DNA from: Larix sibirica
Taxonomy: Eukaryota; Streptophyta; Pinopsida; Pinales; Pinaceae
Direction: 5' to 3'
Length of the DNA stretch: 23,817 nt
Assembly (NCBI GenBank): GCA_004151065.3
Contig: NWUY0300050728.1
Span: 6,005 to 29,821 of the forward strand
In this document: positions 1-9,277 of the stretch, one piece after another
Position numbering within the stretch: the stretch's first letter is position 1
Layout: the number at the start of each line of letters is the position of its first letter
The notes under the pieces: generated by a model
Database searches by the model: none
What the model saw: only the letters and a program-made list of their open reading frames with translations
Told to the model about the DNA's origin: nothing
Translations under genes and position numbers: made by a program

Positions 1-729
1 GGGAGAAAAAGTGCATAAAATAAAAACCCTTGCTAGTAAAATTGGTCCTAGGAGGTTATGTTCAAATGCATGAAGTGGTTGATATGGATTCGAAAGCTTT
101 GGTTAATATCTTAAGACATGGGTGGAAGACGCTTGGAAGTTGATATTAGGGTACTCATCGAAGGTGATGAAGTTTGTTTCAAAGTCAGGATCATTAATGA
201 CATATCCCAAACTTTAGTCTATGTTTTTCGGCCCATGCTAAGAAAAGATGGCCCATACTTTGGTGTGGGTAAAAATTCCATGCCTCCTTGTTGGGTGTTG
301 TTCCTATGAGGTCCTTAAGGTGATTGGGATTTTTTAGTTCTTTTTTTAATGAAGTATACATGAGTTTCATTGACTCTCATGGCAATTTGACCATAGCCTG
401 CATTTTGGTGGGTATTGATTCGAGGGAGTGTCTTGCCTTGAAAATGGTATTGTAGAAGGGGAATTTCTCCTATTTGTAAATCTTGGACTAAAGTGGTGTT
501 CCATTCAAATTCTCTAGGTGTCATTAGTAAGGCCGCTTGGTTTAATATTGTGAATTGCCTATTCATGGAAAGAGTTGGGTGGAGGAGAAAAAAGGACCAA
601 CCAATGGGGGACATGCAGGAAGGTACATATGCTACTACTAGGGATGATGTTGCAAAGCCCCCCAAAGAGGTGGGGACAAATCCTATTCTCGCTCACAGGA
701 AAGAAAGTGAAAAGGTTATGCTTAAAAAA
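1..729 (+). pseudogene. LINE-A ORF1 remnant (DUF4283-like region plus zinc knuckle), left part
   Basis: Decayed ORF1 of a plant LINE. ORF1 proteins of this kind bind the element RNA. Residues read at 118-330 (for example DGPYFGVGKN, then EVLKVIG in another frame) resemble the DUF4283 region that precedes a CCHC knuckle in plant LINE ORF1. The frame starting at 498 gives PFKFSRCH, two stops, then G-R-L-V-stop-Y-C. This keeps exact CX2CX4HX4C spacing, but the first Cys is Phe (510), the His is Arg (534) and only Cys 519 and Cys 549 remain. Several frame changes and stops make it non-functional. The sequence runs up to the left end of the copia-type element at 730 and appears to resume at 6694. 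The family call rests on residue patterns, not on a search; the knuckle is the best-supported part. Confidence 0.55.
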
Positions 730-943
730 TGTTAGAAAATAAGGCATATTTATGTAATAGGTTATCAATTAAAGTCATTGGATGATGATTGAGATAATCT
801 CTCAACCTCTTCCTCTCTAATAGGAATCAATTAGAACTTGCAATAGAGATCATTGCTATTGTATGCAAACACTTGACATTTAATAATTACTATATTATCA
901 TCGGTCTATATCTCATTTGTGTGTTCATGCTCTAAATTTTACA
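730..943 (+). repeat. 5' LTR of the copia-type element
   Basis: 214 bp, starting TGTTAGAAAATAAGG and ending CTAAATTTTACA. It aligns along its length with 6453-6688; shared blocks include TTATGTAATAGGTTATCA, AACCTCTTCCTCTCTAATAG and GAGATCATTGCTATTGTATG. It is about 20 bp shorter than its partner because the segment holding TTATATAAAA is missing, so this copy has no obvious TATA box. Confidence 0.78.
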
Positions 944-955
944 TGGTATAAGAGC
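944..955 (+). promoter_or_regulatory. Primer-binding site (initiator tRNA-Met type)
   Basis: TGGTATAAGAGC lies directly after the LTR end and matches the plant initiator tRNA-Met primer site TGGTATCAGAGC at 11 of 12 bases (C to A). This is where reverse transcription of the element would have started. Confidence 0.75.
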
Positions 956-1238
956 TAATCATGCACATTGCTAATATTTTTGATGGATCTATTGTGTGGC
1001 TTGTTTCCACCAACCATTGAACCCATTTTGTGAATAATCCATGGATCTATATGTTGACACACTTTCCCTTTGAAAATTGTTTGAAGTTTCTACATATAGG
1101 AGTCCCACAAAATAAGAGGTACAAATCAACTTGATGATTGCTGGTGGTGAAGTTGCATGAAGGAGGACATTGTCATGTGGGTGTAGCCATACAGATTGAA
1201 TACTATCCACCATTTCATCGCCTAGAGATCCATCCCAT

Positions 1239-1511
1239 TCAAGCTATTTTTTAAGGGTGAAAATTTCGCCAATTGGCTATTTTTTGGGCATTTTTAAAAT
1301 ATATATATTCATCAATTGACAAAAATTCTCCTATTTTTTTACATAAGCTACAATTAAATTGAAAATTTACCAAAACTTACAAGTTTTAATACTATATTAT
1401 ATGATTTTTATTGAATATTCAATTACATATCTATATGCATGTTTTTTTCAATCCAAATAGTTGCCTAGAATACTATACATAGGTATAATATTTGAATCCT
1501 TAAAATATACC
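1239..1511 (+). repeat. Direct repeat R1 (candidate nested LTR)
   Basis: About 270 bp that recurs in the same orientation at 5094-5356. Shared landmarks are CAAGCTATTTTTT/CAAGGTATTTTTC at the left, CATATCTATATG in the middle and ACTATACATAGGTATAAT near the right. A TG at 1258 would be a natural LTR start, but similarity begins ~20 bp earlier. The next stretch (about 1520-1632, ending TTTTTCTAACA) reads like the 3' part of a copia LTR but has no primer site after it and is absent beside R2. Could be LTRs of a nested element or two insertions of one family. Confidence 0.5.
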
Positions 1512-1925
1512 NTAGCCCATCTTGGGTGAACCATGTTATATTGGTGCCTCTCTTGTATTGTGTTTATGTGATTTATATTTGCATCGTGTTTATTGTTATT
1601 GCTCTGCGATCCTATTTTTCTAACACAAACATCAAAAGGAAAAACATTGGATATGTAAAATCTAATAACATAAATGACAATCTTATAATGTAATGTTTAT
1701 GTATTCAACGATCATCATTTAATATATGGCATTCCCCATTACTCAACAATGATCATGTAATGGTTGTCCTGTATAATTTTTTGGTCCTCTATATTCCCTA
1801 TAACCTCAATGTGATCTCTATGTCAATAATAACTATGATAACTATGGTCCCCTTCATCACAACCATAAACCTTGTTTTTTATTTAAATTGGTAAAAAAAA
1901 GTATTGTTTTATGCCTCAAATACAT

Positions 1926-2215
1926 GTCAAGAATAAGGTTGAAAAAGTTTTAAAAAAATATTTTAGACCTAATTTTTAATCCATATTTTAATATAGGTCA
2001 AAATTAGATTGCTAATATGATCAACAAGTATTTCGGTCAGAAATGTCCATGCAATATAAGCCAAAATTCCCATCGAAATATAGGTTGAAAATATTGATGA
2101 GGTCATAATGATAGGTCAAAAATTCAATAGAAAATGGGCATTACAAATGTAGTCAAAATTTATTGGTTAGTCGAAAATTATGTCAAGATTTCACTAAGGG
2201 ATATAGGTAGAAATT
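1926..2215. repeat. Degenerate short-period repeat (ATAGGTCAAAATT-like)
   Basis: The motif ATATAGGTCAAAATT or a near variant recurs about eight times (for example near 1991, 2057, 2080, 2110, 2150, 2170 and 2200) at uneven 20-40-bp spacing. No coding potential is apparent. It looks like an old tandem array that has decayed. Confidence 0.4.
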
Positions 2216-2239
2216 TTTATTTAAAAAAAAATAGAAAAA

Positions 2240-2555
2240 GATCTTGGTCCTAAGCTCGAGGATAATCTTGGTCCTAACCATAGGTCAGATTATGTTCCTA
2301 AGCTCGAGGATAATCTTGGTCCTAACCATAGGTCAGATTATGTTCCTAAGATCAAATCTAGTCTTGAGCTCTACTTAAGTAGGTAAGGTCTTAATCATAG
2401 GTATAATCCTAATCCTGATCCCTAGCTTAGATTTCAATCTTGTGATTAGGTCTTGATTCCAAGCTTAGGTCTCAGTCTGAAGCTCATGCCCTAGTCCTGA
2501 CCTCAAGTTTCACTCTTGAGGTGGGGTCCCAGTCCTAAGCTCATAAGAGCTCAGA
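2240..2555. repeat. Degenerate ~24-bp minisatellite with an exact 48-bp duplication
   Basis: The stretch is built from variants of a unit like ATCTTGGTCCTAAGCTCGAG, with CCTAA, CTTAG and CTCAAG recurring every 20-25 bp. Positions 2249-2296 and 2297-2344 are identical 48-bp units, each made of two ~24-bp sub-units, so one duplication is much younger than the rest of the array. No open frame of note. Confidence 0.7.
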
Positions 2556-3540
2556 ATTTGGTTCTATGGTTAATGAGTCAACATATTTTACTTAGAAAAT
2601 AAAATTATTACTTACTTGTATAGATTGAACAAAATCAATATTGCAAAAGGAAAAAAACACTAAAAATTAAGTGGAATATAAGCAAAACATCATGTATCAT
2701 ACAAAAATCACTAGGTATCCACATGAAGTATATGATCAATGTAAAAAAATATACAAGCATGTTGGTATCATCTCAATGTCTTTAGTAAAGGAGCAATATG
2801 TAGTACATGATAATATAAATGAGCTTATGTCCATGATCATGATCATAATCAAGCATGTAAACATGAAGAGTTTGTTGTGGAGGATTGATGTGGGGATGTA
2901 GACGTTTGCGATGTGCATGTATATGCATAAATATAAATGCATAGTATTTAGAAATTGTTTTGAAAAGTGAATGCTTCATAATAATACAATGTTTTATAAA
3001 CATATGAAATCGTATATATACATTTTGGCTAACACCCATATGATCTCATCGCTATACCATCTAGCAAACCTCCCCTCTACATCCTTAATCGTTTTCTCCT
3101 CCTCATTGGGATTAGGCAATGACACAATGGGGATAATGCATTTGAGGACTTTTATGTTATAAAATCCCACTCCAATAAGGTTATTATGCAACTTTGCATT
3201 TGAGTCCTCACTCTTAGAATCAACCTTAACAGCATGGACAACCATTTGAAACATAGTAATTTTACATATATGCCCCTGTATTATTATGTGATGCATAATT
3301 TAATGCAAATTATATATAATATCATTCAAGTATTGATCAAATATTAAAATGTAAAATGAGCTACTTTTTACTGTACTTATTTCTTGGGTTATCCAATACC
3401 TAGTGCTAGCTAATTTGAGGCAGTATTGGACTCACACAAATCTATAGTAGATGGCCCTAGCTCCTATTTTTAAAAGAAAAAGAAACATTCGTCCTTAAGC
3501 ATTACCCACAACAAACAAATAATTCAAAATAACATTCACC
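2556..3540. other. AT-rich stretch without a recognisable gene
   Basis: Interior of the copia-type element. Only short open frames (up to about 100 codons) on both strands, none with a motif I recognise; several are rich in Ile, Tyr, His and Met as expected from AT-rich non-coding DNA. Confidence 0.6.
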
Positions 3541-3558
3541 ATGGTTTACATTATGCAA

Positions 3559-3760
3559 GATACATTTGTGGGCAATGCATTTGTACATTGCATGTATACC
3601 AAATACATTTTGTGAGATATCTCATTATGCATTGAATGCCTAAATGAGATGCTTCCCATGAATTGTTTAAAGAATGCCTAAACGAAATGTTGTGTCATGG
3701 AATGCAATCATTGTTGGTTATTCCCAAAATGGTCACCCTACAAAGCATTAACATTTTTCA
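3559..3760 (+). pseudogene. Fragment of a plant pentatricopeptide repeat (PPR) gene
   Basis: The frame from 3559 reads DTFVGNAFVHCMYTKY, matching the 'FVGNALVxMYxKCG' part of a plant PLS-class PPR array. After a frame change, the frame from 3674 reads MPKRNVVSWNAIIVGYSQNG, the characteristic 'MPxRxVVSWNAxIxGYxQNG' of the next repeat. PPR proteins bind organellar RNA and act in editing, splicing and stability in plastids and mitochondria. At most two repeats survive out of the usual ten or more, with stops and at least one frameshift, so it is a fragment. Downstream to about 3850 some residues may continue the repeat, but not convincingly. It sits inside the copia-type element and between direct repeats R1 and R2, which suggests capture or later insertion of host sequence. 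The VVSWNA core makes the family call fairly firm. Confidence 0.68.
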
Positions 3761-3860
3761 ATGAAGTAGTTCAAAGCATTAGCAAATTTTCATTTTCTTG
3801 ACTCCATTTATTTGCAATGGTATGGACCACTTGAATTGCATAAGTTTCAAAAGAATAAGA

Positions 3861-4604
3861 TCAGGAATATATCTAGGATATCGAGGAAGAATAGCTATCC
3901 CTCAAATCTAGCACCTAATCCACCACTTAGGGCATGTTTCTTGAAGTAATTTGAACAAAATAAAGTAAAAAACAAGAAGTAAACCATAAGGGGCATAGAG
4001 ATCAAACCCAATTCTCATCTAATCATCAATGCATTCCACACCAAGTGACTCCCCTAGGATATAGATTTCTATAGCCTTGGAATATCCATTCCAACATCTA
4101 AAAGGATGGCACCACATAGCTCAAGAAACCTTAACCACTAGCAATGAAGAAAACCACCATTTTGTTGTAAATATAAATGGTTATCTATAATGCACATGTA
4201 AATTAATATTTTTAATTTTTTTCATAAGATATTTTTTCAAACTTGATCTCTCATGTTGTAATTATATAAATATTATATAATTAAAAAATAAAGTGTACAA
4301 TTATGTAATTTGTAAGCATTTTCTTGGCTGATCTCTTTGCATTTTACAATCATCACTAATATGGAACCTACTACACTCTCTTGTCGAATTAGATCATTGA
4401 ACCTAGATTAGTAATTATTTTGTGGTTTTCATAGGTTTTCATGGCCCTTTAGAGATTTTTTCTCTCAACAGTCTATTGCAAGGATCCTTCATTGCCTCTT
4501 AGAATAATCTCCGAGGAACTCTAAATGCCTCCTTGATCCCTTTGTGCACCAACTACACACCATTTTCAGTTTTTTCTTATGTTTCTTTTGCACCATTATT
4601 GACC
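3861..4604. other. Stretch without a recognisable gene
   Basis: Mixed AT-rich sequence between the PPR fragment and the gag-like fragment. Stops are frequent in all frames and I see no motif or repeat I can name. Confidence 0.5.
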
Positions 4605-5015
4605 ATGGAAGACAACATTGATCCCCTACAACAATTCACAGAACGCCTACATGTCAGCCAATAGACCCAAGAACACAAAGATGAGGCTCAAGATCACCGA
4701 GAGAAAGCAATGCTCAAGTTGATCACAAAAGTATTGTCTCACCCAAGGTTATAACTAGATGCTTAGATATCTATCCCTTGACTCATTAACAATATGGAGG
4801 GGAGAAAGTAGATTCTTGGATATGGAGATTGGAGATCTATTTGCAAGCCCACCCATCACCATCTGACACTGACAAACTAGAAGACACTATGCAACATCTA
4901 GACAATAATGCCTTAAATTGGTAGTACGAGTATACATAGAAATTGCAGTGCATGAACCACTCCTTAGAAAGCCTTGATTTGGTGGCCAAACTAAATGATG
5001 ACATTACAAGGCCCT
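4605..5015 (+). pseudogene. Gag-like fragment of an LTR retrotransposon
   Basis: An ATG at 4605 opens a frame reading MEDNIDPLQQF followed by a charged, coil-like stretch (TQEHKDEAQDHREKAML) with an in-frame TAG. After a frame change near 4795 it reads EKVDSWIWRLEIYL and then NNALNW-stop-YEYT. This has the layout of a retrotransposon capsid, where a W-x-x-R/K-x-E motif is followed some 40 residues on by an A-L-x-W-W motif. At least five stops break it. Capsid proteins package element RNA in the cytoplasm; this one cannot be made. Whether it belongs to the outer copia-type element or to something between R1 and R2 is unclear, though the motif layout is closer to Ty3-type gag. Confidence 0.45.
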
Positions 5016-5093
5016 AGCATAATTCACTATAGTCTTTCATGCATGCTTCTACCCCCAAGGTACATATTAGACCTTCTTACACATTGGTTGTAG

Positions 5094-5356
5094 TCAAGGT
5101 ATTTTTCAAGAATGAAATTTCCCCAATTTGCTATTTTAAAAAAATTATTATTACCAATTAGCTTAAAAATTCACCTATTTTACACAAGATATGATTAAAT
5201 TACTAAAATTTGCCAAAAAATTACAATTATGAATAGTATATTTTATGTTTTTTATTGAATATTTGACTACATATCTATATGTATATTTTTTCAATCCAAA
5301 TAGTTACCTACAATACTATACATAGGTATAATATTTGAATCCTTAAAAAATATCTT
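5094..5356 (+). repeat. Direct repeat R2 (partner of R1)
   Basis: Second copy of the ~265-bp repeat also found at 1239-1511, same orientation, visibly diverged. It ends at about TTGAATCCTTAAAAAATATC; similarity to R1 does not clearly extend beyond. Confidence 0.5.
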
Positions 5357-6443
5357 GATCCCATTTGTTGTATTTTCTTTGAATGAAAAAGCATATGATG
5401 AACCTGCCATCAAGGTGAAGGATCCACCTTGTGATTTTTTTCAAAGAAGAAATTATGCCAATTAAGTGTAATATCTGCCATCGTTCAAAGAAAGATTGCT
5501 AGGGCTTCCAAATTGTGGGAGATTCGTCTTGAGATTTGTTGTCAAAATAAAGCAGCTACCGTAGAGTTGATAAGTCATCATCCTATTGCAACAACTGTTG
5601 TCTTAAGGAGTCATGGTTATTATGTGTAGGCCATCAATGGACATAGGTTGTGGGATTGAAGAAGAGATGCCAGTGTGAAGATAAGCAATTTTTTGTTGCA
5701 TAAGAAGTCACTACAAGCAAAATTTGTCAAACTTGAGCCAGAATTGAGTCATTTGAACCATGGGGAAAGGAAGTTGTGTGATAAGAGCCACTGGAATTTG
5801 ATAAGAAGAGTCACCCCATGAGAAGAAGAGGCATTGAACACATATTCAATTTGGATTAGGTGAATATAGTTGTGATTGCAATGTGGAGGAAGCTAGCATG
5901 AGGGTAGCACTTGAAAATGGGTCACACAACTCATTCTATTGCCTTTATCAAAGGAGATGTAGCCATGATTGTATATCCACTTGATTTTGATGATATTGGT
6001 GATCTCATTGAAGCACCAAAATCTTTAACGATTTAGGAGGCCCACATTTTGAAGATGGGGAGGGATGAAGTGGAAGATATATAGTTGGTCGACAATCTAG
6101 GATGCCTAAGGATTGGTGAAACTCTACCCCATTGGGTATACGATACATGTATGTAGGGATTGTTGTCCAATAGTTAAGGGGAGATCCATGATACGCAAGT
6201 TTCATTCATACCTTTATGAGGTCGATGAAAATTTCATGTGAAAATGGTGTCGAATGATACATGGAACTCATATTACAACTGGGAGATTGGAATTTTCGAA
6301 GGAATAGGGAGCATCTTAGAGTCTTACTAGTCTAAGAACTGTTTTCAAATAATAACTTCTAAATAATGTTATTTTTGATGTTTTTATGTTCAGTGAGTGT
6401 GTGTTTTCTTTCAATGAGTTTTGTGTTCAATAGTGTAATCCTC
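5357..6443 (+). other. Decayed, possibly once coding, interior of the copia-type element
   Basis: Base composition is less AT-rich than the flanks and plus-strand frames run for tens of codons between stops, for example HSIAFIKGDVAMIVYPLDFD from about 5935, followed by EAHILKMGRDEVEDI. I do not recognise a family and see no copia reverse transcriptase or RNase H motif. It may be a captured host gene fragment or worn pol sequence. No function is proposed. Confidence 0.3.
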
Positions 6444-6452
6444 AAGAGGGGG
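6444..6452 (+). promoter_or_regulatory. Polypurine tract of the copia-type element
   Basis: AAGAGGGGG lies directly before the TG of the right LTR, the standard place and base make-up for the plus-strand primer of reverse transcription. Confidence 0.75.
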
Positions 6453-6688
6453 TGTTAGAATATAATTCTTATTTATGTAATAGGTTATCAACAATGAATT
6501 TGTTGGATGATGGTTGAGATAATCTCCTAACCTCTTCCTCTCTAATAGGAATTAGTTCTATATCTCACACTAACCTACAATTATATAAAAGAGATCATTG
6601 CTATTGTATGTGAACACTCAACATCTAATAATTACTTTTCTATCATATGTGTATGTCTCAGTTTTGCGTTCATGCTCTAATTTTTACA
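6453..6688 (+). repeat. 3' LTR of the copia-type element
   Basis: 236 bp from TGTTAGAATATAATTC to TAATTTTTACA, partner of 730-943. It keeps a TATA-like TTATATAAAA at 6581-6590. The many substitutions and the 20-bp length difference from the left copy mark an old insertion. Confidence 0.78.
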
Positions 6689-6693
6689 AAGAA

Positions 6694-7344
6694 GATCCAT
6701 TGCATGCTCCAAAATGTGTGGACTCTCTACTCAATTCTGAGTAGGATGTCAACTCATCTTAGGTGCCCAAAAATGAGAGCAAAAGGACATGCCCGTAAAA
6801 CTATGTTCAAACTCAAGTTATATCATTAAATGATTCAATCCCTCTTCACAACTTTTTTCCCATATACAAGGGTTATGGATTTTTTAATGGGCCTGGTGGT
6901 AAATTGCATGATGGTCTTTCTAGAAGGGTGAAGTTTTTGAGTTAGACATTGGTAGGAGGGATTATGTTTCTCATATTGTGTTTGGGAGTGTGGAAGTTGG
7001 CGTGGGATGTGTTGTTAACATGGGATCCTCTCATAGTTCAGTGGTTTGTCATGCATCATTTTTTTTCCCTCTGTGTTGGAGATGATAGTCTTGGAGAAGG
7101 TTGGTTTCATTATTTCTTGAGATTTAGGAAATATGACCTTTGTGATCCTAAATGTGGGATATTTTTTGGATTGTCTTTAGTAGAGGGTAAAGGCCAAAAG
7201 GTGGGTAGTAGGGGCGAAAAATCCCATATTTTTCTTGCCCTAGAGAAGGCACATTTTGAGTTTCAGACTAGTAGTAATATTTCTATTGAAGGGTCACTTA
7301 GAGCAAGTCAAACTCAAGGATTCATTCATAATGATTTGTTTGTC
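6694..7344 (+). pseudogene. LINE-A continuation: ORF1 tail and inter-ORF region
   Basis: Sequence right of the copia-type element and left of the LINE endonuclease. An open frame of 133 codons (6949-7350) has no domain I recognise. Position argues that this is the rest of LINE-A ORF1 and the spacer to ORF2: the endonuclease begins directly after it on the same strand. Other frames contain readable but broken stretches. Assignment rests on context, since no motif was found. Confidence 0.4.
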
Positions 7345-8010
7345 CCTTAATTGTAAGGGCTTGGGAATCCTAACAAAAGGAAAGCCTTAAAAAAATATTT
7401 GTGCAATCACAAAATATTAATATACTTTTTCTATAAGAGACTATGGGGGATGGGGGTAAAGTTTGTGTCAATACTGTAAATATCTTAAATGGACGGGAGT
7501 ACATCTTATCTGACTCTAGAGGTAGATCTAAGGGGATAATTTCTAGTTGGAAGTCTAGGTTTTGTCTTATTCTAACTCTTGGTAAATTGGATTAGGGTTA
7601 GGTTTGATCCTTTATGCCCAAGAGATGAAAAAGGAGATATCAGTCTTGAATATATATGGTATTTATTTAGATAGAGTTTCTTTCTAGGTCACAAGAGTTT
7701 CCTTGGCCATATACATACTATTTTCGGTGGAGATCCCAATTTCACAATAGGGAACTCTCATATTTGGGGAGCGGTTGCATTAAATAATATTATTTAAGAT
7801 TACTTTATGAGAAGATGGATTATAGGGGTTTCATTGACGTGGCTCCTATTAAGATGAAGCCTACCGAGAGGAATATGAGGCTAGGTGATGAAATAATATC
7901 CTAGAGGATGGACATATTTTTATTTTATGAACCTTATTAAATGATAATATGAGGGTTAGGTAGTGGGTTGATTCTACTGGGGATTCAAATAATTTCCCTA
8001 TACTTTTGGA
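7345..8010 (+). pseudogene. LINE-A ORF2 endonuclease domain, inactivated
   Basis: Apurinic/apyrimidinic-type endonuclease of a plant LINE, which nicks target DNA to start reverse transcription. Motifs appear in the right order: GLGNPNKRKALKKY near the start (7351 on), an ETMGDGG block from 7437, IYGIYLDRVSF at about 7650, GGDPNFTIGN from 7726 (family GGDFN), RMD at 7905 and GDSNNFPILLELVG from 7979. The last corresponds to the catalytic SDH motif, but Asp and His have become Asn (7988) and Asn (7991). There are several frame changes and stops, so the protein is dead by both truncation and active-site loss. It leads directly into the ORF2 linker on the same strand. The call is strong because five independent motifs line up. 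Confidence 0.85.
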
Positions 8011-8505
8011 ATTGGTTGGCTAGAGGAGATATTTGTTAATCTTTTCAAGAGTCAATGGTCTCCTTATGATGGTGATCTTAGGGAATATGTAGCCATACAA
8101 TTTGAATTAAACTTAAACAAGGTTAAGAGCGCTGCTGTGAAGTCGGCACATGAGAGAAAGATCAAGGATGAAAAGGCTTTAAAGGACACTAAAATTTAGT
8201 TGGAATCTCTTTGTTTTCAAGACTTGGTTGGGAACTCAAATGAAGAACACTAAGTTTTTGTCACTGAATTCGAGAAGAAGAAGAGGGCCCTATCGAATAA
8301 AAAAGAGATTGCTTGGAGACTCAAAATTAGAGCTCTTTGGTTGGAAATGGGTGATGAGAATACCAAATTATTTCACCACTTTTCCAATCATAAGAAGAAT
8401 AAGAGCACCATATGGAAATTTCAAAGGTAGGATGGATCTATAGCCTCCAATTTTGGGGAAATTTCTAGGGATGGGGTGAAATACTTCAATGGTTTACTTA
8501 AGGAA
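8011..8505 (+). pseudogene. LINE-A ORF2 linker between endonuclease and reverse transcriptase
   Basis: Continues ORF2. The frame through 8338 reads WLEMGDENTKLFHHFSNHKK, the well-conserved plant LINE block (W-L-x-x-G-D-x-N-T-x-F-F-H) just upstream of reverse transcriptase, followed by a run to GVKYFNGLLKE and a TGA at 8506. Upstream, a different frame carries charged helical sequence (for example KSAHERKIKDEKALKD). The reverse transcriptase that should follow is absent: the sequence stops exactly where a minus-strand LTR begins. Whether the rest was cut off by that insertion and later deletion cannot be told from here. Confidence 0.8.
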
Positions 8506-8856
8506 TGATGTGGGAAAATCCCACAACATGAGCATAGTTCAACACAAGACATATTGAAAGGATTATGTATGAATTTTCATAAAATCATAGGCTTATATAG
8601 CCTTACATTGGGAAAACCACCTCAACTAATTAGGAGGCAAGATCCTATAGAATATAAACTGCCTAAAATATTATAGCTAGTTGTTAGAGATAAGATTCTG
8701 GCTATTCTACGAGAATAGGAAACCATCTCAACTATTCCATGAGAGAGAAACCAATAGGCTTTATCACTCCAAACCAAAATAATATGCACAGAATGCAAAT
8801 AATAGCATGAGACAAACCTATCTTATGGAAAAAAATCCTTATCATTCCTCCCAACA
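8506..8856 (-). repeat. Solo LTR, probably copia-type, minus strand
   Basis: Read on the minus strand, the segment starts TGTTGGGAGGAATGATAAGG (8856 downward), has a TATA box GGCTATATAAGCC at about 8592-8604 and ends TGTGGGATTTTCCCACA (down to 8509) or three bases further. These are features of an LTR of about 350 bp. No second copy or internal genes lie next to it, so it looks like a solo LTR left by recombination. Flanking 5-mers (AATGA or AGGAA against ATAGA) do not give a clean target duplication. Confidence 0.5.
8509..8525. other. 17-bp palindrome at the LTR end
   Basis: TGTGGGAAAATCCCACA: seven-base perfect arms around a short centre, at the outer end of the minus-strand LTR. Short terminal inverted arms are common at LTR ends. 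Confidence 0.6.
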
Positions 8857-8876
8857 ATAGAAGCATTGGCTTCCAA

Positions 8877-9277
8877 TGTTATAATGTACCTAGGGAGGAT
8901 AATATGGGGTACCTAGATAGGTAGCCAGGGGGTTAATGTATGTAATTTGGATATACTTATGGAATAGACCCACTTGATAGTTGGTGGGTAATAAATAGGT
9001 AGAGAAAATAATATAATCATAAGGGGTAGTTGGCATAGACCCCCTAGGAGTACTCATGAGAAAATATAAACATACATGAGTATCATTGTATGAGATATGT
9101 TGGNATGGAATGTATTGTATCAAGCATGGCTTGTGGAGGGATTCCTTCCATAAAGAGATGGTGTTACCCTACCTGAAGGGTTATCTCTATATCTTGTTGT
9201 TATTCTTATTATGGGTGAATTTTGTATTATCTCTATATCATTGTTGTGATTAATTTTTTGGGTTAAGGATCACTACA
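8877..9277 (+). repeat. Candidate plus-strand LTR
   Basis: TG at 8877 (TGTTATAATGTACC) to CA at 9277 (GGATCACTACA), with AAATATAAACATA near 9061 as a possible TATA box and a T-rich 3' third. It is followed by AG and TGGTTTAAAATC, only a weak (7 of 12) match to a tRNA-Met primer site. No partner LTR is in the window. It could be the 5' end of a truncated copia-type element; the borders are uncertain. Confidence 0.35.

Larger units (their letters stand above)
730..6688 (+). mobile_element. Copia-type LTR retrotransposon, decayed, inserted in LINE-A
   Basis: A 5.96-kb unit bounded by two direct repeats that begin TGTTAGAA and end TTTTACA. A primer-binding site follows the left LTR directly and a purine tract precedes the right one. 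The flanking 5-mers are AAAAA (725-729) and AAGAA (6689-6693), a one-mismatch target duplication. The zero-base gap between LTR and primer site and the TG...CA ends fit copia-type elements. I could not find integrase, reverse transcriptase or RNase H in the interior, so it is either a large non-autonomous derivative or so decayed and re-inserted that the genes are lost. Interior content is listed separately (direct repeats, minisatellite, PPR fragment, gag-like fragment). Superfamily assignment is inference from the ends only. Confidence 0.7.

Noticed and set aside
2736-3296. Overlapping minus-strand open frames of 68-100 codons
   Set aside because: No start context, no domain, composition typical of AT-rich DNA; they overlap each other in different frames.
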